Shown: in pieces, positions 18,889-28,010 of the stretch
How the letters are laid out: every line of letters starts with the position of its first letter
Position numbering within the stretch: position 1 is the first letter of the stretch
From: an uncultured Sphingomonadaceae bacterium
GTDB taxonomy: Bacteria; Pseudomonadota; Alphaproteobacteria; Sphingomonadales; Sphingomonadaceae
DNA length: 64,000 nt
Assembly (NCBI GenBank): GCA_947488845.1
Contig: CANLBM010000004.1
Span: 1 to 64,000 of the forward strand
Direction: 5' to 3'
The notes under the pieces: generated by a model
The model's database searches: none
What the model was told of the DNA's origin: nothing
Seen by the model: only the letters and a program-made list of their open reading frames with translations
Position numbers and translations under genes: made by a program

Positions 18889-19665
18889 TCAGGGTCGCGC
18901 CTTGGAGAACAGCCGGTAGAAATTTTGGCCAGTGGTTTCGCAAAGCGCACCATATTCTTCGTCTCGCAATTCCGCCAGATACCGGGCCGTATCGGCAACG
19001 AATGCCGGTTCCCCTGTTTTCCCACGGTGCGGAACCGGAGCAAGGAAAGGCGCATCGGTTTCGACCAGCAAGCGATCTGCAGGCAATTTGGCTGCCGTTT
19101 CCTTCAGATCTTTCGCATTCTTGAACGTCACGATACCAGAAATCGAAATATAGAGCCCAAGCGCCAAAGCCTTTTTCGCAAAATTCTCGCTTGCGGTGAA
19201 ACAATGGATGACACCGGAATAGGAGCCCTGCTCCATTTCTTCAGCCATTATCTCGGCCGTGTCTGCTTCTGCATCGCGAGTATGCACGATGATAGGCAAT
19301 CCGGTTTCGCGCGCCGCATGAATATGGGTGCGAAAGCTTTGCTTCTGGCGCTCGCGGTCACTGTGCTCGCAATAATAGTCCAGACCCGTTTCCCCTATGG
19401 CGACAACCCTGGAATGTGCCGCTTCGCTTACCAGTTTGGCAAGGTCGACATCGGGGCGGCCATCGGCTTCGTGCGGATGAATACCGATACTGGCCCAGAC
19501 ATCCGGCTCCCGTTCGGCGGTAGCGACAATATCCCGCCATTCACTCTCGCGTGTTGATATATTCAGCATCGCAGTGACACCGCTTTTGCGCGCGCGATCG
19601 AGAACTGCGTCCTGTTCCTCGATCAGGCCTTTGTAGTTCAGATGGCAGTGGCTATCGACCAGCAT
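18889..19665 (-). CDS. tatD: TatD-family metal-dependent deoxyribonuclease
   Basis: A 258-residue TIM-barrel hydrolase. Metal and catalytic residues are visible in order: SHCHLN (His6, His8), GETGLDYY (Glu), HTRDA (His), HCFTAS (His) and VETDAPFLAP (Asp). TatD proteins are 3'-5' exonucleases or D-Tyr-tRNA deacylase-like hydrolases of the amidohydrolase superfamily. The ATG at 19665 begins at the first conserved strand and lies one base beyond the metG stop, so translation is likely coupled. The metG-tatD-MBL order is a common alphaproteobacterial arrangement. Confidence 0.92.
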   Translation of the reverse strand: MLVDSHCHLNYKGLIEEQDAVLDRARKSGVTAMLNISTRESEWRDIVATAEREPDVWASIGIHPHEADGRPDVDLAKLVSEAAHSRVVAIGETGLDYYCEHSDRERQKQSFRTHIHAARETGLPIIVHTRDAEADTAEIMAEEMEQGSYSGVIHCFTASENFAKKALALGLYISISGIVTFKNAKDLKETAAKLPADRLLVETDAPFLAPVPHRGKTGEPAFVADTARYLAELRDEEYGALCETTGQNFYRLFSKARP

Positions 19666-19666
19666 A

Positions 19667-21220
19667 TCAAGTCTCGGTTTCGGATACGGGGAGTTCAAGC
19701 CGCGGGAAAATTCCCTGGGGTGCGGGCAAGGTGATTCCCGGCGCAATAGCTGTTGTGAGACTCTTAAAATCCCGAGTGTCTATCGCCTGAGACAAGAGAT
19801 CGAGCATCCGGTCACAGCTATCCGGTATCGCCCAACGCAGCATGATTGCCAGTCGGCGGATCGCTTCCGCCGTATAATAGAGCACCGTATCGGCACGCGC
19901 TGGATCGGTCTTACGCAATGCCCAAGGCGCCTGATCGGCAAAGTAGGTGTTGGTTGCGCTCAGCCGTTCGCGGATAGTATCGAGAGCTGTGTCGATCTTG
20001 AACAGACCGCCAGTCATTGCTGCTTCGATGTCAATAAAACAATGGTCCAACTGGGCGAGCAGCTCTTGCTCGGCTGCTGTCGGCTCTCCCGGCGCAGGAA
20101 CCTTGCCATCACAATTTTTGGCAATCATCGACAGGCTGCGCTGGGCCAGATTACCGAAATTGTTCGCCAGATCGGCGTTGGTCTTCGTGATGATCGCATC
20201 CGCCGAATAGGTCCCGTCCTTGCCGAATACTACATCCGCGAGAAGGAAATAGCGCAGTTGGTCGACACCGAACCGTTCCGCCAACTCCATTGGATCAACG
20301 ACATTGCCTACTGATTTCGACATTTTTTCGCCACGGTTAAGCAGAAAACCGTGGCCGAAAACCTGCTTCGGCAATGGCAGGTTGGCGCTCATCAAAAAAG
20401 CGGGCCAGTAAACAGCGTGAAAGCGGACAATATCCTTTCCGATAAGGTGCAGGTCCGCCGGCCAATATTTGGCAAACATACCCTCGGTGTCGGGGTATCC
20501 GACCCCCGTCATATAGGTCGTCAGCGCATCGACCCACACATACATGACATGGCCCGGTGATCCAGGTACGGGGACTCCCCAATCAAAACTGGTCCGCGAA
20601 ACACTGAGATCCCTTAGTCCGCCTTCAACAAAGCGCATGACTTCATTACGGCGGCTTTCGGGTTCGATAAATTCTGGATGCTCGGCATAAAGCTTCTGCA
20701 ATTTATCCTGATATTTTGACAGTTTGAAGAACCATGTCTCTTCGGCCGTCCATACGACAGGCGTGCCCTGTGGCGAAAGTTTCTCACCGCCCTCGCCCTC
20801 CTCCAGTTCGTCTTCCGCATAAAAAGCTTCGTCCCGTACCGAGTACCAGCCCTCATAGCGGTCAAGATAGAGATCGCCATTGGCCTCCATTGCTTTCCAC
20901 AACGCCTTGCTGGCTTCATGATGGTCCGGTTCACTGGTACGACGAAATCCGTCATGGCTGATATTAAGTTTGTCGCACATCTCTATGAAGTAGGAGGACA
21001 TTTCATCCGCGAGCTTTATGGTATCGACACCCGCTTCCCGGGCAGTCTGAACCATTTTCAGACCATGCTCGTCGGTCCCGGTGATCAGACGAACGTCGCG
21101 GCCGCTCAAGCGGTAAAATCTCGCAATGGCATCTGCGGCGATAGCCTCGTAGGCATGACCAATATGTGGGCGACCATTTGGATAACTGATCGCGGTGGTA
21201 ATATAAAAAGGTTCAGACAT
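19667..21220 (-). CDS. metG: methionyl-tRNA synthetase
   Basis: A 517-residue class I aminoacyl-tRNA synthetase. The HIGH motif is in PNGRPHIGHAYEA (HIGH at 19-22) and KMSKS is at about residue 299. The connective-peptide region WYSVRDEAFYAEDEL...GTPVVWTAEETWFF has no cysteine clusters, so this is the zinc-free form. There is no C-terminal EMAP/Trbp111-like tRNA-binding domain, consistent with the short alphaproteobacterial version. It charges tRNA-Met and initiator tRNA. It stands between holB and tatD on the same strand. Confidence 0.96.
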   Translation of the reverse strand: MSEPFYITTAISYPNGRPHIGHAYEAIAADAIARFYRLSGRDVRLITGTDEHGLKMVQTAREAGVDTIKLADEMSSYFIEMCDKLNISHDGFRRTSEPDHHEASKALWKAMEANGDLYLDRYEGWYSVRDEAFYAEDELEEGEGGEKLSPQGTPVVWTAEETWFFKLSKYQDKLQKLYAEHPEFIEPESRRNEVMRFVEGGLRDLSVSRTSFDWGVPVPGSPGHVMYVWVDALTTYMTGVGYPDTEGMFAKYWPADLHLIGKDIVRFHAVYWPAFLMSANLPLPKQVFGHGFLLNRGEKMSKSVGNVVDPMELAERFGVDQLRYFLLADVVFGKDGTYSADAIITKTNADLANNFGNLAQRSLSMIAKNCDGKVPAPGEPTAAEQELLAQLDHCFIDIEAAMTGGLFKIDTALDTIRERLSATNTYFADQAPWALRKTDPARADTVLYYTAEAIRRLAIMLRWAIPDSCDRMLDLLSQAIDTRDFKSLTTAIAPGITLPAPQGIFPRLELPVSETET

Positions 21221-21268
21221 AGCCGTCTCTCTTGATGGATTGTCGGCGCTTGTAAACAGCCAAAATCT

Positions 21269-22285
21269 CTATTTTGCATGGCCGGTCGGGGCAAGATCGC
21301 CCATCAGGCTGCCAAGACGGAAGATCACAGCCTGATTATCCAGCGCTTTGGGGAGCGCTACAGTAGCCAATTCACTGGCTTCACGCCACTTTTCGATCGC
21401 TTCCATCGAACGAGGAACCTGCTCAGCCTTAATTAGCTCGGCCATTAGACTGGGGGCTCGCTCAAGAAAGGCCCGATATCGCGGCGCTGCTGCCTTTAAT
21501 GCCAGTTTACGTGCGAGCTCGCTCTTCAGTCTGTTGTCCCGGTCGCCGGTCTTTATGATTTCGCGCGCAATACTCTCCAGTTCAGCTAGTCCTATTTCGA
21601 TATATTGGAGAGCCCTTCCCGGCGAACCTTCTCCGGCCAGAACCAGTGTCTCGATATCGGTCGGGCCCAATTTCGGCGCTGCCGCCATTAATAGAAGACG
21701 CATTTCATCATCGTCCAGCGGCTCAAAACGTAGTATTTGGCAACGGGATCGGATGGTCGGCAACAGCCGATCCGGCATATGGCTTATAAGAAAAAAAATT
21801 GTATTCCTGGGTGGTTCCTCGAGATTTTTTAATATCGCATTTGCCCCTGCCCGCTCAAGATCATCAGCGGCATCGATAACCACAACCCGATATTCCGAAA
21901 TAGACGCCTGATTCTGAAAAAGCGGCTGCAATCCACGCACCTGATCGACTTTGATATTTCGAGCAAGTTCATGCTCCTCGAGCGAGGCTAGGCCATTATC
22001 ACGCGCCTTTTTTTCCTCCTTGTCGCCCTTTGGCCCGCGGCTAAGCAACCGAAAGTCGGGATGCGAGCCCGCAGAAAGAAGGTGCCCGGCTTCGTCATCC
22101 TGAGTGTCAGAAAAAGTAACCGGCTGATTGCGCGAATTGAGCAGAAAATGAGCGGCTTGCTGGGCAAAAGCCGCTTTGCCCAACCCCTTGTCGCCTGCCA
22201 AGATCCATGCGTGATGGAGCTTGTCTTTGGCGAGAGACTGACAGAATATCTGTTGTGGTTTTTGATGGCCTAGATATGACGTCAT
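21269..22285 (-). CDS. holB: DNA polymerase III subunit delta prime
   Basis: A 338-residue AAA+ clamp-loader subunit. The N-terminus has FCQSLAKDKLHHAWILAGDKGLGKAAFAQQ, a P-loop-like motif at residues 33-41, and the sensor/arginine region LEEPPRNTIFFLISHMPDRLLPTIRSRCQ with the SRC motif typical of delta-prime and DnaX proteins. The canonical four-cysteine zinc module is not visible between the P-loop and the DEAD-like VVVIDAADDL strand. It sits directly after tmk (four-base gap), an arrangement seen across bacteria. Confidence 0.92.
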   Translation of the reverse strand: MTSYLGHQKPQQIFCQSLAKDKLHHAWILAGDKGLGKAAFAQQAAHFLLNSRNQPVTFSDTQDDEAGHLLSAGSHPDFRLLSRGPKGDKEEKKARDNGLASLEEHELARNIKVDQVRGLQPLFQNQASISEYRVVVIDAADDLERAGANAILKNLEEPPRNTIFFLISHMPDRLLPTIRSRCQILRFEPLDDDEMRLLLMAAAPKLGPTDIETLVLAGEGSPGRALQYIEIGLAELESIAREIIKTGDRDNRLKSELARKLALKAAAPRYRAFLERAPSLMAELIKAEQVPRSMEAIEKWREASELATVALPKALDNQAVIFRLGSLMGDLAPTGHAK

Positions 22286-22289
22286 GACA

Positions 22290-22925
22290 TCATTTCATCA
22301 AGTCACTTAGGCTTTCAATAAGGGAATCGGTGACAATGTCCGGACCCTGCGATGCATTGATCAACCGGATACGTTCGGGCTCATTCTCCGCGAAATTACG
22401 GAATTTTGCCAAGACAGCCCGATGATATTCGCTGTTCCGGCGACCAATGCGGTCGCTGCCGCCACGATCTCTCGCTGCAGCTCTTTTCGCTGATACTTCT
22501 TCTGGTACATCCAGAATGAAAGTCCTGTCCGGCATAAGGTTTTCGCTGCCTACGCGATGTAAATCCAGGATTTCATCATCAGTGAGCTCGCCGTTTACGC
22601 TCTGATAAGCGCGGTTACTGTCGATGAACCGATCACTGACCACCCACTCTCCCCGGGCGAGCGCAGGCCGGATTAATTTCGCGCAATGTTCCGCGCGTGA
22701 TGCTGCGAAAAGCAAGGCTTCAGTACGGATATGCCATTTTTCTTCTGCGCCGTTGAGTAGCAATCCGCGGATGATTTCTGCGCTTGCAGTACCACCTGGC
22801 TCGCGTGTCACCGTTACCGTATATCCCTTTGCTTCAAGAGCAAATGCGAGCGCTTTGGCTTGGGTGGACTTTCCAGCCCCTTCCCCACCTTCCAGACTGA
22901 TAAACCGGCCAGACCCTTTCTTCAT
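22290..22925 (-). CDS. tmk: thymidylate kinase
   Basis: A 211-residue kinase that phosphorylates dTMP to dTDP. P-loop EGGEGAGKSTQAKAL, the DRX motif SDRFIDSNRAYQ, the Arg-rich lid (AAARDRGGSDRIGRRN) and the early TREPGGT segment are all present. The start overlaps the stop of the D,D-carboxypeptidase by four bases, so the two are probably translated together. Cytoplasmic; essential for dTTP synthesis. Confidence 0.95.
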   Translation of the reverse strand: MKKGSGRFISLEGGEGAGKSTQAKALAFALEAKGYTVTVTREPGGTASAEIIRGLLLNGAEEKWHIRTEALLFAASRAEHCAKLIRPALARGEWVVSDRFIDSNRAYQSVNGELTDDEILDLHRVGSENLMPDRTFILDVPEEVSAKRAAARDRGGSDRIGRRNSEYHRAVLAKFRNFAENEPERIRLINASQGPDIVTDSLIESLSDLMK

Positions 22926-24064
22926 GCCATTCCCACCAAATATTTAAACCCTGTCCAGACGCGATTGAAAAAACCGGCTTCGCCGATGTCTTCGCCAGCG
23001 ACGAGAGTTACCGTCTGCCGACCTGCATCTGCTGTGGTGACAATCAATTTTGCGATGGGTTGACCTTTGAAAATCGGTGCTTTTATCGGCCCGTCATAGG
23101 TCACCTTCATTGAAATTTTTCCGTCCGAAGCTTTCGGGATTGTTGCAAAAAGGTCCTTGGCAGCAACGAGCGGCACGGTGGAACTGTCGCCCAATTGCAC
23201 TTCGGCATTCTGGATTATGGTTCCCTTGTCGAATAGCTTCTTCGGTTCCCAAGCGTTGAACCCCCAGTTCATGAATTTGACCGATTCCTCGATCCGTCCG
23301 CCGTAGCTATTAAGGCCAGCGAGCACCGATACCAAGCGGCGACCCTTTTGCTCTGCCGAACCGGTAAAACCATAGCCTGCTTCTTCCGTATGACCGGTTT
23401 TCAGCCCGTCAGAACCAGCCACTTTACCCATCAAGGGATTGCGGTTTGATTGCGTGATACCATTCCAGGCAAACTCGTCCTGGCCGTAGAAAGCGTCATA
23501 TAGTTTCGGGAATTTAATAACCGTATTTGCCCCCAAATTCGCCAAATCCCGGGCAGTGACCATGGTCTGGCCTTCGTCCGGCCAGCCGTTACTGTTGCCA
23601 AATTGACTTTTGGACATACCAAGTTCTTTGGCGCGCTTGTTCATCAGTCCAACAAAGGCCTGTTCAGTACCGGCAATGCCTTCCGCCAAAACGACACAGG
23701 CATCATTACCGGACAGGGTCACGATGCCATGCAGCAAATCGCTCACGCTGACCAGATCACCCACGCCCAGAAACATCGTGGAACCCCGATTGTTCCAAGT
23801 CTTCCAGGTTTCTTCATTGACACGAAACTTGTCATCGAGCTTGAGCTTGCCCTTGTTTATCAAATCGAATGCAACATAAACAGTCATCATCTTCGCCATC
23901 GAAGCGGGAGGAATCTGCTTGTCTGCATTTTTCTCGAACAGCACTGCTCCCGAGGACAAGTCGGTCATATACGCAATGGGTGCATCGGTCTCAAAACTGG
24001 GTGCCGCAAAAACGACGGAGGAAAGGGCGACGAAAGGCAGCGATGCCAAAAGATATTTTTTCAT
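22922..24064 (-). CDS. D-alanyl-D-alanine carboxypeptidase (penicillin-binding protein 5/6 type)
   Basis: A 380-residue secreted serine peptidase (family S11). It has a signal peptide (MKKYLLASLPFVALSSVVFA) and the three active-site motifs: SMAK (Ser55, Lys58), SGN (in VTLSGNDAC) and KTG (in GLKTGHTEEAGYG). The C-terminal domain ends with a segment (FFNRVWTGFKYLVG) that looks amphipathic and could anchor the protein to the inner membrane, as in PBP5/6. It trims the terminal D-Ala from peptidoglycan pentapeptides. Neighbours rlpA and an MltB-like transglycosylase make this a cell-wall cluster. Confidence 0.93.
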   Translation of the reverse strand: MKKYLLASLPFVALSSVVFAAPSFETDAPIAYMTDLSSGAVLFEKNADKQIPPASMAKMMTVYVAFDLINKGKLKLDDKFRVNEETWKTWNNRGSTMFLGVGDLVSVSDLLHGIVTLSGNDACVVLAEGIAGTEQAFVGLMNKRAKELGMSKSQFGNSNGWPDEGQTMVTARDLANLGANTVIKFPKLYDAFYGQDEFAWNGITQSNRNPLMGKVAGSDGLKTGHTEEAGYGFTGSAEQKGRRLVSVLAGLNSYGGRIEESVKFMNWGFNAWEPKKLFDKGTIIQNAEVQLGDSSTVPLVAAKDLFATIPKASDGKISMKVTYDGPIKAPIFKGQPIAKLIVTTADAGRQTVTLVAGEDIGEAGFFNRVWTGFKYLVGMA

Positions 24065-24104
24065 TTAAGCTAGCAATCCCGATCATTGTTTAGCGGTAAA
24101 ACAG

Positions 24105-25112
24105 CTATTTGTCTGCCCGCAAGATTCGGGCACCACTATACCCGCGCTGTTGAGCCTGTGCGAGTCCTGCTTGCGCGTCTTTTTCGCTTGCATAGGGACC
24201 ATATCGTACCCGCCAGATCGATCGACTCCCATCCGACATAACCTTGGCCCCGATCTTCCTTGCCAGAATGTCCGCCCGAGATTTCTCGCTGAAAGCGGCG
24301 ACCTGGACAACATAGGAACCGGGTAAATTGCCGACGTAATTGTTTCCCACGCTATTTTCGACCGCAACCGGACCTCCGCTGCCTTCAATGATGAAATGTC
24401 CGTCGCGTGTTCCTGCCCCTTTCGGCGTCAAGGGCGCGCGAGACGGGGGCGTATTGACTGGGCTAGCGGCCTGCCGGATTGGAGCGGCAGGCTGCGGGAG
24501 TTTGGCCAGGTTCCCCCGTAATATCGACAGGAGCGAATCCGGAGTGCCAATCCTTTCGGCCGCTGGTGCTCCCGCTCGCAATACTGCACGTTCCTGTTCG
24601 TTGGGATTGACTTTACGCACCCGAACCCCGGCGGTGCCGCGCTGGTCTAGGCCTAGCTGCTTTGCGGCCCCATGGGACAGATCGATCAGTCGATCATTTG
24701 CAAATGGCCCTCTGTCGTTGACCCGGACCAATATCGTCCGTCCCGTGTCCAACGAGGTCACCTCTACATAAGAAGGCAGAGGCAACGTCTTATGCGCAGC
24801 AGAGATGCCTTGCGGATTGAACGATTCTCCATTGGCTGTCTGATTGCCGGCCAACTCTTCGCCGTACCAACTTGCATAGCCGACTTCGTCGTAGCTGGGG
24901 ACATCCTCCGGCGTGTAGGTTTTTCCTCCTACCTGGTAGGGTTCACCAATTTTCTGCGGATAGTCGGAAACCATCGTTGATCCTGTCGACACATTTGCGC
25001 CGACAGGAGGAGGTGAACCATCCGGGAAATTACCAAAATCACGCGATCCGCTACATCCAGCCACGGCCAGAGTTGCCGTTGAGAGAATTCCAAGTTTAAC
25101 TGCGTATTTCAT
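24105..25112 (-). CDS. rlpA: RlpA-family septal ring lytic transglycosylase, lipoprotein with SPOR domain
   Basis: A 335-residue lipoprotein. The lipobox LAVAGC puts the lipidated Cys at residue 20. A double-psi beta-barrel domain follows (GYASWYGEELAGNQTANGE, VRVNDRGPFANDRLIDLS) and the last 75 residues form a SPOR domain (GSYVVQVAAFSEKSRAD), which binds denuded glycan at the division septum. RlpA cleaves such glycan strands. The start at 25112 lies within the last codons of the upstream transglycosylase gene, a 17-base overlap. Confidence 0.93.
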   Translation of the reverse strand: MKYAVKLGILSTATLAVAGCSGSRDFGNFPDGSPPPVGANVSTGSTMVSDYPQKIGEPYQVGGKTYTPEDVPSYDEVGYASWYGEELAGNQTANGESFNPQGISAAHKTLPLPSYVEVTSLDTGRTILVRVNDRGPFANDRLIDLSHGAAKQLGLDQRGTAGVRVRKVNPNEQERAVLRAGAPAAERIGTPDSLLSILRGNLAKLPQPAAPIRQAASPVNTPPSRAPLTPKGAGTRDGHFIIEGSGGPVAVENSVGNNYVGNLPGSYVVQVAAFSEKSRADILARKIGAKVMSDGSRSIWRVRYGPYASEKDAQAGLAQAQQRGYSGARILRADK

Positions 25113-26136
25113 CCGCCAATAACCCCACTGCTAGCCCGTAAAAATTTGAACAATTATAGTCCAGAATGACGCGATAATTGCCAGTCAATAAATAAGCCCT
25201 GTTTGCAGGTCCATCGGGTTCCAGCAAGGTTGCCATCACGTTCTCGTCGAGACGGCTTCCGGTTGCGGGCACGACACCCAGATCCCGCCATTCTGCCATG
25301 GTTTTCCATTGACTATGGCGATTAAACACACGCGGACAACGGGTCGGTATAATCTTGCTTTCTATTGAGGAACGATCGAGGGATGATGGAACGTTGACTG
25401 CGATGCCCCAAGGCTCACCCCTGCGCCAACCCGAGTTGACAAAATAATTTGCGATCGAAGCGACCGCATCATATTCGCTGTTCCAGATATCGGCATATCC
25501 GTCACCACTGCCGTCTTTGGCCAGTCGCAAATAAACCGAGGGCAGAAATTGTGGCATACCCATGGCCCCTGCCCAACTCCCCTTGAGCGCGGATTGCGGA
25601 ACACCCCCGTCGATCAGCTTCAAAACCGCGAGTAATTCGGGTTCGAAAAGACTGCGTCTTCTGCCTTCATAAGCCAGAGTTGCCAACGAGCGCGGGATAT
25701 CGAAGTCCCCCATATAGGAACCATAGTTTGTTTCTTTACCATAGATCGCCATGATGATCGGGCCCGGTACGCCGGTTTCGCGTTCAACATCGACGAGCTT
25801 GCCTATAAGACGGCGGTAGGCCGCCTTCCCGTTAGCGACCCGCTGGCTGGTGATGTGGCGCTTCTGATACGGGGCGAAGGGCGGTATCGCGCTGTCCGTG
25901 CTGCCACCGGGCTGGGACTGGTCGAGCTGGATAACCCGCGGATTGTAGGCCAGTCCCGGGAGAACCTGATCCAGGGTCTGCGCACGCACACCCTCTTGTA
26001 GTGCCTTTTGACGTACTTGCTGGAGATAGGATTCAAAACTGGAGCTACTTTGTGCTTCGGCAGATTCCATCGGTGTTGCAACGCTGGTACTAAAAAGTGC
26101 AATAGCGCCGCAAGCTATAGCGGTCATGATACGCAT
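25096..26136 (-). CDS. lytic murein transglycosylase (MltB-like)
   Basis: A 346-residue periplasmic enzyme that cleaves peptidoglycan glycan strands to anhydromuramyl products. A signal peptide (MRIMTAIACGAIALFSTSVA) precedes the MltB/SLT3 domain, with catalytic Glu135 in IYGKETNYG and the GAMGMPQFLPS motif. The residues after the lytic domain (PTRCPRVFNRHSQWKTMAEW...YRVILDYNCSNFYG) match the MltB tail. There is no lipobox. The ATG at 26136 has an AAGGGAAG ribosome site; a longer reading has no support. First gene of the minus-strand cell-wall cluster. Confidence 0.92.
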   Translation of the reverse strand: MRIMTAIACGAIALFSTSVATPMESAEAQSSSSFESYLQQVRQKALQEGVRAQTLDQVLPGLAYNPRVIQLDQSQPGGSTDSAIPPFAPYQKRHITSQRVANGKAAYRRLIGKLVDVERETGVPGPIIMAIYGKETNYGSYMGDFDIPRSLATLAYEGRRRSLFEPELLAVLKLIDGGVPQSALKGSWAGAMGMPQFLPSVYLRLAKDGSGDGYADIWNSEYDAVASIANYFVNSGWRRGEPWGIAVNVPSSLDRSSIESKIIPTRCPRVFNRHSQWKTMAEWRDLGVVPATGSRLDENVMATLLEPDGPANRAYLLTGNYRVILDYNCSNFYGLAVGLLADEIRS

Positions 26137-26246
26137 GAAAAACTTCCCTTTCGTCGGCGCGTTGTCGCACAAAGCTAGTGCCAGGGGAATCCCTAAATAA
26201 CCTGCAGATGCAACCGCTCACCGCGAAAGCCAAACGAGGCCGGAAA

Positions 26247-26275
26247 TTGACCTGGAAATTCTAGTGACTTACAAA
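26247..26275 (+). promoter_or_regulatory. candidate promoter of tRNA-Ser
   Basis: TTGACC (26247-26252) and TACAAA (26270-26275) with a 17-base spacer lie about 60 bases before the tRNA. The -35 matches five of six consensus bases and the -10 about four. The gap between the transglycosylase and the tRNA holds nothing else that I can identify. Confidence 0.45.
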
Positions 26276-26337
26276 ATGTTTTGCGCTTTCAAATCCGGAG
26301 CGCTAGGACGCGTGCGACCCGGCCTTGATGGCTATGC

Positions 26338-26427
26338 GGACAGGTGGCAGAGTGGTCGAATGCAGCGGTCTTGAAAACCGCCGAGGGTGCAAGCTCTCCG
26401 TGGGTTCGAATCCCACCCTGTCCGCCA
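26338..26427 (+). tRNA. tRNA-Ser (anticodon UGA)
   Basis: A 90-base class II tRNA. The acceptor stem GGACAGG pairs with CCTGTCC, followed by discriminator G and an encoded CCA. The anticodon stem-loop is GCGGT-CTTGAAA-ACCGC with anticodon TGA at 26372-26374, reading UCN serine codons including UCA. The long variable arm (CCGAGGGTGCAAGCTCTCCG region) and T-loop GGTTCGAATCCC are typical of tRNA-Ser. No duplicated 3' end or integrase indicates a mobile insertion beside it. Confidence 0.96.
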
Positions 26428-26932
26428 ACTATATCTGTCTATGCAAGCCGGTAGACGGGATGGCCATAATGTTGACCTCGCTTGATGTTAATTTGGGCGT
26501 GGCAGACAGCAGAGCATTATCTGGGCTGCTCGATATTCTCCGAACTCATAGTGTTGCCAGAGATCGCCGTGGCCCAAATTCGCGACGACACGCCGTTTGA
26601 CATAAATTGCTATATTGGATGCGGTGGGAGTACCAGTGTCGGGGCTGTTATCAAAACTGCAAGAGCGGGACCCGGTTTTCAAGTTATAGTATTGGTGTTG
26701 GCGGTATCGACCTCAATGGGTTGTGGCGCTTGTGGACGGACGTGCCAAAAATCGTCGATTGGTAAATCGACCGAGAAAATTGAATTTGACCCAATGATTA
26801 TTCACACCCTAACATTGGTAGAGATCAAATAAGGGTTTTGACCTGATGCATGCCGGTGAAAGCAACAGACGCGCGATTGCTTTCTTGATAATCATGATAA
26901 TAGAGCAATGAAGTCTAACGAACGGGAATATT
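26428..26932. other. unassigned intergenic region after tRNA-Ser
   Basis: About 500 bases without a gene I can support. Short open frames exist (for example 26482-26832) but have no ribosome site or recognisable motif, and their cysteine-rich, irregular composition looks random. The region is AT-richer than its neighbours, especially near 26800-26932. It may contain the promoter for the downstream siderophore-interacting protein. It could be decayed sequence, but I see no homology to any family. Confidence 0.5.
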
Positions 26933-27685
26933 ATGGCACGACCCGAACCACGCATTTTGACGGTAATCAGGACCGTTCGCGTCACGCCTAACATGCACCG
27001 CCTCACGTTGGGCGGTGTAGGTCTAGCCGGTTTCCCGGATGATCAGGCGGGCGGATATGTCAAAATCATGCCACCTGACCCGGGAGACGGCAAGCGCATC
27101 GTACGGACCTATACGATACGCAGTCAGACGGCGACGGGCATCGACGTAGACTTCGCCTTGCATGGTTCTGATAGCGATTCCGGTCCTGCCACACGCTGGG
27201 CGATCAATGCAAAGGTGGGCGACCAAATTAAAGTCGGCGGTCCGGGCGCGGCAAAGCCGTTGCCCGATGGCCCTGGTCCATTTCTTCTGGTCGGTGATAT
27301 GACCGCACTGCCCGCGATTTCGGTCAATCTCGAAGCTTTGCCGAATGATGCAACAGGAGACGCTATCCTCCTCATCCGTGACGCCGCGGACAAGCAGGAT
27401 ATTGCGAAGCCGTCAGGGTTGAATATCCATTGGATCGTGGATGCCGAGCTTGGCGCCAACCCGATTTTCTTGGCCGATGCGGCGCGGAAAATCGCTGCAG
27501 CAGATCAGTTGACTTATGCATGGGTTGCCTGCGAATTTGAGGCAATGAAGCTACTGCGCCAATATCTCCGCGTAGAACAGCAGCTTCGACCAGAACGGCT
27601 TTATATTTCCAGTTACTGGAAACGCGGATTGGTCGAAGACGAACATAAGCAGGTAAAACGGGCCGACGTTGAGGCAGAATTCTGA
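26933..27685 (+). CDS. siderophore-interacting protein (FAD-dependent ferric-siderophore reductase)
   Basis: A 250-residue protein of the SIP/ViuB family. The FAD-binding barrel has the RTYTIRSQ motif (the RxYTxR signature contacting FAD) and GGPGAAKPLPDG, and the C-terminal half has the NAD(P)H-binding strands LLVGDMTALPAISVNLEAL and YAWVACEFEAMKLLRQYLR, ending with the conserved YISSYWKRG. It would reduce ferric siderophore complexes in the cytoplasm to release iron. No siderophore receptor or synthesis genes are adjacent. The next reading frame begins two bases after its stop. Confidence 0.9.
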   Translation: MARPEPRILTVIRTVRVTPNMHRLTLGGVGLAGFPDDQAGGYVKIMPPDPGDGKRIVRTYTIRSQTATGIDVDFALHGSDSDSGPATRWAINAKVGDQIKVGGPGAAKPLPDGPGPFLLVGDMTALPAISVNLEALPNDATGDAILLIRDAADKQDIAKPSGLNIHWIVDAELGANPIFLADAARKIAAADQLTYAWVACEFEAMKLLRQYLRVEQQLRPERLYISSYWKRGLVEDEHKQVKRADVEAEF

Positions 27686-27686
27686 T

Positions 27687-28010
27687 ATGTCGAAACGAAT
27701 GGATGCGCGGAGCGGCGCGAATTTTAGGTTTTCACTCTCGCTCAAAAATGATCGTCCACCGGGGACATTCTTTCACTCTCTCGCTTACAAGGCGCCTTAT
27801 ATCGCCCACAAAGATGAACTGATGAACGGCAAGGAGAAAGTGATCGACATGAGTCAGATTGATGTTTCAACGTACGGGACCGATCTTCAGGATCGCGAAT
27901 TGATGGTCTCTATCCGACAAAGCCGCAAACCGAATAGCAGTAGCGTGCAAGTCCGTCGCTGCCGTAGAAACCTGCACGACCTTGAAGAGCAATTGGATCA
28001 AATCTCATGA
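27687..28010 (+). pseudogene. decayed 3' remnant of a second ligC-like Gfo/Idh/MocA dehydrogenase
   Basis: A 107-codon open frame that aligns along its whole length with the C-terminal third of the broken ligC at 29011-29908: SLSLKNDRPPGTFFHS against SLSFNNDGPLGTFFRY, LMNGKEKVIDMSQIDVS against LVNGKEEVIDVSKVDVS, and LQDRELMVSIRQSRKPNSSSVQV against LQDREFIAAIREGREPNSSVAQV. The N-terminal Rossmann and catalytic parts are absent. The divergence is large, so this is an older copy than its intact-looking neighbour. Its stop overlaps the ATG of the aldo/keto reductase (ATGA), so it may still be translated and couple expression, but no enzyme activity is expected. Confidence 0.75.

Noticed and set aside
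26482..26832. 116-codon frame after tRNA-Ser as a mobile-element gene
   Set aside because: No integrase, transposase or phage motif, no repeated tRNA end, and no ribosome site.
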